A stretch of 26,532 nucleotides of DNA, taken from positions 28,677 through 55,208 of the forward strand of contig DKJA01000002.1 of NCBI GenBank assembly GCA_002454505.1. The letters are read 5' to 3'. The notes below the pieces were generated by a model. The model did not search any database. It had not been told where the DNA came from and saw only the letters and a list, made by a program, of their open reading frames with translations. Positions 21,910 through 26,532 of this stretch are shown in pieces. Position numbers and translations under genes: made by a program. The stretch is from Oxalobacteraceae bacterium UBA6704 (GTDB taxonomy: Bacteria > Pseudomonadota > Gammaproteobacteria > Burkholderiales > Burkholderiaceae_D). Numbering within the stretch: position 1 is the first letter of the stretch; each line of letters opens with the position of its first letter.

Positions 21910-23269
21910 CGGGACGCGTCCAGTTCTCGATCGTCACCTGTTTCGCGCGCGAGATGGTCAGCTTGCCGGCCGGCGCATCCTTGGTCAGCGTCGTGCCCGC
22001 GCCCAGCGTGGCACCGGCACCCACGGTGATCGGAGCGATCAGCTGGCTGTCGCTGCCGATGAAGGCGTCGTCCTCGATGACGGTGCGGAACTTGTTGGCG
22101 CCATCGTAGTTGCAGGTGATCACGCCGGCGCCGATGTTGACGCGCGAGCCGACCGTGGTGTCGCCCACGTAGGCCAGGTGATTGGCCTTGCTGTGCGCGG
22201 CCACTTGGCTGTTCTTGATCTCGACGAAATTACCGACGTGGACGTCCTCGCCCAGCACCGTGCCGGGACGCAGCCGCGCGTACGGGCCGATAATCGATTT
22301 CGGACCGACCGTCGCTTCCTCGATGTGGCAGAACGGCTTGATCTGCGCGCCCGCCGCGATGGTGGCGTTGACGATCACCGTATGCGCGCCGATGGTTGCG
22401 CCGTCCTCGATGACGACCTTGCCCTCGAAGACGCAGCCGACATCGATCGTCACGTCGCGCCCGCACACCAGCTCGCCGCGGATGTCGATGCGGGCCGGGT
22501 CCAGCACGGTGACGCCTTTTTCCAGCAGCGCCAGCGCCAGGTTGGCCTGGTGGATGCGTTCCAGCTGGGCCAGCTGCACCTTGCTGTTCACGCCCAGCAC
22601 TTCCCACTCGGCGGACGGGTGGGCGGATACCACTTCCACGCCATCGGCCACGGCCTGCGCGACGATGTCCGTCAGGTAGTACTCGCCCTGCGCGTTATTG
22701 TTCTGCAGCGCGGCCAGCCATTTCTTCAGGTGCGCGGTCGGCACGCACAGGATGCCGGAGTTGATCTCCTTGATGGCGCGCTGTTCCGGCGTGGCGTCCT
22801 TCTCTTCGACGATGCGCACGATGCGGCCGTCTTCGCGGACGATGCGGCCCAGACCAAACGGATCGTCCTGCACGACGGTGAGGATGCCCAGCTTGTCGTT
22901 GCCGGCCGCATCGACGAGGGCGCGCAGCGAAGCGGACGTCGTCAGCGGCACATCGCCATACAGCACGAGGGTCGGCACGGATTCGTCCAGCACGGGCAGC
23001 GCCTGCATCACGGCGTGGCCGGTGCCCAGCTGCGGTTCCTGCAGCGCGGCGGAGATTTCCAGGCCGCCCTGCGCCTTGTGTTTCTCCAAAGCGCTCAGCA
23101 CCGTGGCGCCGCCGTGCCCGTAAATCACACATAATTTGGCCGGAGCAAGGGTTCGTGCGGTATCGATAACGTGCGACAACAAGGGCTTGCCGGCGAGGGG
23201 ATGCAGTACTTTTGGCAGCGCCGATTGCATGCGCTTGCCCATGCCGGCAGCGAGGATGACAACGTTCAT
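21893..23269 (-). CDS. glmU: Bifunctional UDP-GlcNAc pyrophosphorylase / glucosamine-1-phosphate acetyltransferase
   Basis: A 458-residue GlmU carrying out the last two steps to UDP-GlcNAc, in the same pathway as the nearby glmS. The N-terminal uridyltransferase has the LAAGMGKRM nucleotide loop with the PKVLHPLAGKPL motif, and LVLYGDVPLTT. The C-terminal left-handed beta-helix acetyltransferase has the hexapeptide repeats (VTIDVGCVFEG, ATIGAHTVIVNATIAAG), RLRPGTVLGEDVHVGNFVEI and NYDGANKFRTVIEDDAFIGS. The start at 23269 was chosen because it begins directly with the nucleotide-binding strand; upstream in-frame codons add an unlikely 14 residues. It diverges from the lipoprotein gene with only 25 bp between start codons. 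Confidence 0.97.
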   Translation of the reverse strand: MNVVILAAGMGKRMQSALPKVLHPLAGKPLLSHVIDTARTLAPAKLCVIYGHGGATVLSALEKHKAQGGLEISAALQEPQLGTGHAVMQALPVLDESVPTLVLYGDVPLTTSASLRALVDAAGNDKLGILTVVQDDPFGLGRIVREDGRIVRIVEEKDATPEQRAIKEINSGILCVPTAHLKKWLAALQNNNAQGEYYLTDIVAQAVADGVEVVSAHPSAEWEVLGVNSKVQLAQLERIHQANLALALLEKGVTVLDPARIDIRGELVCGRDVTIDVGCVFEGKVVIEDGATIGAHTVIVNATIAAGAQIKPFCHIEEATVGPKSIIGPYARLRPGTVLGEDVHVGNFVEIKNSQVAAHSKANHLAYVGDTTVGSRVNIGAGVITCNYDGANKFRTVIEDDAFIGSDSQLIAPITVGAGATLGAGTTLTKDAPAGKLTISRAKQVTIENWTRPVKVKK

Positions 23270-23294
23270 AAGCCGAATTCTTAAAGTTAAAAAT

Positions 23295-24182
23295 ATGCAA
23301 AAGTCTAACACGCAGGCCGTTTCTTACCGCACATGGTTGGCGCTTGCCGCGCTCGTGCTGATCACTGCGTGCAGCTCGCTGAAGCTCGCGTACAACAATG
23401 GCGACACGCTGCTGTATTGGTGGCTCGATAACTATGTCGACTTCGACAGCGAGCAGCGCGACGAGGTCAAGCAGGACATCAACGGCCTGTTCCGCTGGCA
23501 CCGCAAGACGCAGCTGCAGGAGTACGTCGGCTTCCTGCAGCGGGCGCAGAAACAGCTGCAGGCCAATCCGAGCCAGGCGGACCTGCGCGCCGATTACGAC
23601 GACATCCGCAACCGCACCCAGGCGCTGCTGCTGAAGGCCGCGCCGGACATCGCCGACCTGGCGCTGTCGCTGAAACCCGAGCAGCTGGAACAGATGGAGA
23701 AGAAGTTCGCCAAGAACAACGCCAAGTTCCGCAAGGAGAACATGCAGGGCAGCGCCGACGACCAGAACAAGTTCCGCTACAAGAAATCGATGGAGCAGTT
23801 CGAGCTGTGGTTCGGCAGCTTCAGCCGCGAGCAGGAAGCGACGATCCGCAAGGCATCGGATGCCCGTCCTCTGGACAACCAGTTCTGGCTCGACGAACGC
23901 ATGCGCCGCCAGCGCGACGTGCTGGCCCTGGCCCGCCGCATCATGCAGGAGAAGCCGAGCCGCGAACAGGCGACGGCGCAGATCCAGACGCTGATCCGCG
24001 ACAGCTTCAACCGCATGGACGACGCCGGCCGCAAGCCGTTCTACGAGTCGTACACGAAGGGCACGATCGAGCTGATCCACACAGTGATCCGCATCTCCAC
24101 GCCGGAACAAAAAGCCCACGCGCAGAAGCGCATGCAGGGCTGGATCAGCGACTTCACGACGCTGGCCAACGAGACCAAATAA
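23295..24182 (+). CDS. DUF6279 family lipoprotein
   Basis: A 295-residue protein with a lipoprotein signal peptide: positive start, hydrophobic core WLALAALVLITAC, lipobox ITAC with Cys about residue 28. The mature part is strongly helical and charged (EQRDEVKQDINGLFRWHRKT, LKPEQLEQMEKKFAKNNAKF), as in the DUF6279 family common in beta- and gamma-proteobacteria. No enzymatic motif is visible and the role is unknown. The ATG at 23295 was chosen for the signal peptide; the longer frame begins inside glmU. It is followed by two tandem palindromes that may end transcription. Confidence 0.88.
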   Translation: MQKSNTQAVSYRTWLALAALVLITACSSLKLAYNNGDTLLYWWLDNYVDFDSEQRDEVKQDINGLFRWHRKTQLQEYVGFLQRAQKQLQANPSQADLRADYDDIRNRTQALLLKAAPDIADLALSLKPEQLEQMEKKFAKNNAKFRKENMQGSADDQNKFRYKKSMEQFELWFGSFSREQEATIRKASDARPLDNQFWLDERMRRQRDVLALARRIMQEKPSREQATAQIQTLIRDSFNRMDDAGRKPFYESYTKGTIELIHTVIRISTPEQKAHAQKRMQGWISDFTTLANETK

Positions 24183-24193
24183 AAAGTTGCTCG

Positions 24194-24260
24194 GAAAATG
24201 GGGACAGACCCCATTTTCTAAGCAATATTTCTCGAAAAACGGTGCCTGTCACCGGTTTTC
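24194..24260. repeat. Two tandem palindromes of a dispersed intergenic repeat family
   Basis: The first has perfect arms GAAAATGGGG/CCCCATTTTC (24194-24203, 24209-24218) around ACAGA. The second has arms GAAAAACGGTG/CACCGGTTTTC with one mismatch (24234-24244, 24250-24260) around CCTGT. The same two sequence types recur at the right end of the window. Each stem is flanked by A and T runs, so it can serve as a bidirectional terminator after the lipoprotein gene. Confidence 0.75.
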
Positions 24261-24302
24261 TCCGCATGGTATAGTCCCGCCGTCATTTTCCCGGCCTGTC
24301 CC

Positions 24303-24929
24303 ATGCAAAAGAAAAAGCCCGCAAAAGTTCCCGTCCACGGTCCCCAGCACGCGAAGCAGGTGCGCATCATCGGCGGGATGTGGAAGCGCACGCCGTTGCC
24401 CGTGCTCGAGGCGCTGGGCTTGCGGCCGACGCCGGACCGCGTGCGCGAGACGGTGTTCAACTGGCTGCGTCACCTGCAGGGCGACTGGGACAATCTGCGC
24501 GTGCTCGACCTGTTCGCCGGCAGCGGCGCGCTCGGCTTCGAAGCGGCCAGCCGCGGCGCGGGCAAGGTAACGATGGTCGATGCGAATTCGACCGTCACGC
24601 GCCAGTTGCAGGATATCCAGGAAAAACTCAAGGCCACCAATGTAGTGGTGCAGCGCGCCGATGCGCTGGCGCTGGCGCAGTCGCTGGCCCAGCGTGGCGA
24701 GCGGTTCGACGTTATCTTCCTCGACCCGCCCTATCAACAGGACTTCCTCAGCCGCGTGCTGCCGCTGTGCGCAAAGCTCGTCGCCGACGGCGGTTACGTG
24801 TACGCCGAGTCCGGCATTCCGCTGGCGTTCGAAGGCGATGTGCCGGACTGGTTCGCGGGCTGGGAAATCGTCCGCGAGGACAAGGCCGGGCAGGTCCATT
24901 TCTACCTGCTGCAGCCCCGTGCGGACTGA
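24303..24929 (+). CDS. rsmD: 16S rRNA (guanine-966-N2)-methyltransferase
   Basis: A 208-residue RsmD that methylates G966 of 16S rRNA in the 30S subunit. It shows the family opening (RIIGGMWKRTPLPV, RPTPDRVRETVFNWL), the SAM-binding motif DLFAGSGALGFEAASRGA and the catalytic LDPPY. Length and layout are normal. It is followed after 73 bp by coaD, the classical rsmD-coaD neighbourhood. The Lys-rich first 15 residues are longer than average but share the frame and lie after a plausible ribosome site. Confidence 0.95.
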   Translation: MQKKKPAKVPVHGPQHAKQVRIIGGMWKRTPLPVLEALGLRPTPDRVRETVFNWLRHLQGDWDNLRVLDLFAGSGALGFEAASRGAGKVTMVDANSTVTRQLQDIQEKLKATNVVVQRADALALAQSLAQRGERFDVIFLDPPYQQDFLSRVLPLCAKLVADGGYVYAESGIPLAFEGDVPDWFAGWEIVREDKAGQVHFYLLQPRAD

Positions 24930-25002
24930 CTTTCTACCCTGAACCATGCCCCGTTTTCAGGCATAATGCGCCTTTGATTGGTGCAAAAAGCAGGGAGACG
25001 CA

Positions 25003-25494
25003 ATGGTGGTAGCCGTTTATCCGGGAACGTTCGATCCGCTGACCCGTGGTCACGAGGATCTGGTGCGTCGCGCGTCGGGCCTGTTCGACACGCTGGTGGT
25101 CGGTGTCGCCGACAGCAAGAACAAGTCGCCGTTCTTCTCGCTCGACGAGCGCCTGGAAATCGCCAACGAAGTGCTGGGCCATTATCCGAACGTCAAGGTG
25201 GAAAGCTTTTCCGGCCTGCTGAAGGATTTCGTCCGCTCGCACGATGCCCGCGTGATCGTGCGCGGCCTGCGCGCCGTGTCCGACTTCGAGTACGAGTTCC
25301 AGATGGCGGGCATGAACCGCTACCTGCTGCCGGATGTCGAAACGCTGTTCCTGACGCCATCCGACCAGTACCAGTTCATCTCGGGCACCATCGTGCGCGA
25401 GATCGCCCAGCTGGGCGGCGACGTGTCGAAGTTCGTGTTCCCGTCCGTCGACCGCTGGCTGCGCAAGAAGATCGCTGCAAACGGCGCCGCATAG
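25003..25494 (+). CDS. coaD: Phosphopantetheine adenylyltransferase
   Basis: A 163-residue CoaD, the penultimate enzyme of coenzyme A synthesis. It has AVYPGTFDPLTRGHEDLVRR with the T-x-G-H nucleotidyltransferase motif and RGLRAVSDFEYEFQMAGMNR. YQFISGTIVREIA corresponds to the family's ISSTxVR motif with Ser replaced by Gly. The ATG at 25003 follows AGGGAG. Full length, 12 bp before the ferredoxin gene, probably co-transcribed with it. Confidence 0.97.
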   Translation: MVVAVYPGTFDPLTRGHEDLVRRASGLFDTLVVGVADSKNKSPFFSLDERLEIANEVLGHYPNVKVESFSGLLKDFVRSHDARVIVRGLRAVSDFEYEFQMAGMNRYLLPDVETLFLTPSDQYQFISGTIVREIAQLGGDVSKFVFPSVDRWLRKKIAANGAA

Positions 25495-25506
25495 AGGTTC
25501 ATTACC

Positions 25507-25773
25507 ATGGCTTTACTGATCACCGACGACTGCATCAACTGCGACGTTTGCGAGCCCGAGTGCCCGAACGAAGCGATCTACATGGGTCCGGAAATCTACG
25601 AAATCGATCCGAACAAGTGCACCGAATGCGTCGGCCACTTCGACGAGCCGCAGTGCCAGCAGGTGTGCCCGGTTTCCTGCATCCCGTTCAATCCGGACTG
25701 GAAGGAAACGAAAGAACAGCTGTTCGCCAAGTTCGAACGGCTGGAACTGGCGAAGGCCGCAGAAAAAGCATGA
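25507..25773 (+). CDS. YfhL-type 2[4Fe-4S] ferredoxin
   Basis: An 88-residue ferredoxin with two iron-sulfur motifs: CINCDVCEPECPNEA (C-x2-C-x2-C-x3-CP) and CTECVGHFDEPQCQQVCPVSC, where an 8-residue insert lies between the second and third cysteines. The insert and the helical C-terminal tail are typical of the YfhL/Alvin family, known as low-potential electron carriers. It follows coaD by 12 bp, the usual beta-proteobacterial order. Confidence 0.95.
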   Translation: MALLITDDCINCDVCEPECPNEAIYMGPEIYEIDPNKCTECVGHFDEPQCQQVCPVSCIPFNPDWKETKEQLFAKFERLELAKAAEKA

Positions 25774-25842
25774 GCGTGCGTTAAGCGCTCCGGGCGGTGG
25801 TATAGTTGTTCGGCACTATTCCAATCCAATACCGGAGACAGC

Positions 25843-26430
25843 ATGACTTTCAACCGCAGAAAACTGATCCTGGGCGCCTGTGCGCTGGCGCTGGTCGCCT
25901 CCTTCCCCGCCTTCGCGGCAACCGACGTCGCCGGCGTCAAGTTCGAGGACACGGCCACCGTCAACGGCCAGGCCCTGAAGCTGAACGGCGCCGGCCTGCG
26001 CACCAAGGTCATCTTCAAGGTCTACGCGCTGGGCCTGTACCTGCCCGAGAAGAAAACCACCGCCGCCGACATCCTCGCCACGCAGGGCGCCCGCCGCGTG
26101 CAGATCGTCAGCCTGCGCGACCTGTCCTCGGAAGACTTCGGCGACGCCTTCATGAAAGGCCTGAACGCCAACACGGACGCGGCCGAACGCACCCGCCTGC
26201 TGCCGCAAACCAAGACCTTCGGTGAAATGTTCGCCGCGATTCCCGGCCTGAAAAAGGGCGACGTACTGCTGGTGGACTGGATTCCCGGCACCGGCACGGT
26301 GTGCACGCTGAACGGCAAGAAGATCGGCGAGACGGTGCCGGACGTGGCGTTCTACAACGCGATCCTGCGCATCTGGATCGGCGACAAGCCGGCCGACTCG
26401 GACCTGAAGCCCAAGCTGCTGGGCGGCTGA
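25843..26430 (+). CDS. Exported chalcone-isomerase-like protein
   Basis: A 195-residue protein with a signal peptide (KLILGACALALVASFPAFA) and a chalcone-isomerase-fold body: VAGVKFEDTATVNGQALKLN, then GLRTKVIFKVYALGLYLPEK and DVLLVDWIPGTGTVCTLNGK. Bacterial members of this fold are mostly uncharacterised; flavonoid isomerase activity should not be assumed. The ATG at 25843 has GGAG upstream, and TATAGT at 25801 may be its -10 box. The end runs into a long palindrome. Confidence 0.88.
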   Translation: MTFNRRKLILGACALALVASFPAFAATDVAGVKFEDTATVNGQALKLNGAGLRTKVIFKVYALGLYLPEKKTTAADILATQGARRVQIVSLRDLSSEDFGDAFMKGLNANTDAAERTRLLPQTKTFGEMFAAIPGLKKGDVLLVDWIPGTGTVCTLNGKKIGETVPDVAFYNAILRIWIGDKPADSDLKPKLLGG

Positions 26431-26435
26431 AAACA

Positions 26436-26503
26436 AAAAACCGGTGACAGGCACCATTTTCCGGGAAAGATTTCCCAAAAAATGGAGCCTGTCACCGGTT
26501 TTT
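26436..26503. terminator. Long bidirectional palindrome/terminator of the dispersed repeat family
   Basis: Arms of 25 bp (26436-26460 and 26479-26503) differ at one position and contain ACCGGTGACAGGC / GCCTGTCACCGGT. An inner GGGAAA/TTTCCC stem fills the middle. It is flanked by A and T runs, so it can stop transcription both ways. It begins 6 bp after the chalcone-isomerase-like stop codon. The last bases of the window (GGGTCTGTCCC) begin a second repeat type. Confidence 0.8.
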
Positions 26504-26532
26504 TTTGTTGCCTGTAAAACAGGGTCTGTCCC

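Noticed and set aside
1..26532. CRISPR arrays, tRNA or rRNA genes
   Set aside because: No regularly spaced repeats, cloverleaf-like segments or rRNA sequences were seen on either strand.

Overview
The window looks like a high-GC beta-proteobacterial chromosome, most probably Oxalobacteraceae (Massilia-like). The evidence is the housekeeping set glmS, glmU, rsmD, coaD, a YfhL-type ferredoxin and a DUF6279 lipoprotein, plus palindromes of the GGTGCCTGTCACC / GGGGTCTGTCCCC type between genes. The taxon is inferred from gene content and style, not from a search.

Region 1 (1-9320) is metabolic. A short-chain dehydrogenase (cut by the window edge) diverges from a LysR regulator. Next is a tightly packed six-gene operon on the minus strand, read from 8207 down to 1125: UbiD-family decarboxylase, UbiX-type flavin prenyltransferase, DUF554 membrane protein, PNPOx-like flavin protein, a very unusual beta-helix/OprB-porin fusion, and an exported type I 3-dehydroquinate dehydratase. 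A second LysR gene diverges from it across an intergenic region with a 21-bp-spaced direct repeat. Together these suggest uptake and breakdown of an aromatic or quinate/shikimate-type compound, with ring-acid decarboxylation by a prenylated-flavin enzyme.

Region 2 (about 9330-13225) is AT-richer and foreign in style. It holds a gene relic, an unrecognised 353-residue gene, and a two-gene TIR plus TM-macro pair with the layout of a type II Thoeris anti-phage system.

Region 3 (13231-18378) is a 5148-bp non-autonomous Tn7-like element sitting exactly in attTn7. Its right end is 25 bp beyond the glmS stop codon. It has a perfect 5-bp target duplication (TTCAC) and 27-bp terminal inverted repeats matching at 23 of 27 positions. 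It also carries AATAAAGTnTGACACA-type transposase sites, three spread out at the left end and two close together at the right end, as in Tn7. No transposition genes are inside. The cargo is decayed: a metallo-beta-lactamase-fold gene with an in-frame amber codon near its start, a frameshifted UvrD-helicase tail, an IS630 relic and an orphan gene tail. It also includes an apparently intact HigBA toxin-antitoxin pair and a small hypothetical gene.

Region 4 (18379-26532) is core chromosome: glmS, an Lrp/AsnC regulator, an intergenic region packed with DnaA-box-like nonamers, acpH, glmU (glmS and glmU both serve UDP-GlcNAc synthesis), a DUF6279 lipoprotein, rsmD, coaD, ferredoxin and a chalcone-isomerase-like exported protein, ending in a long palindromic repeat.
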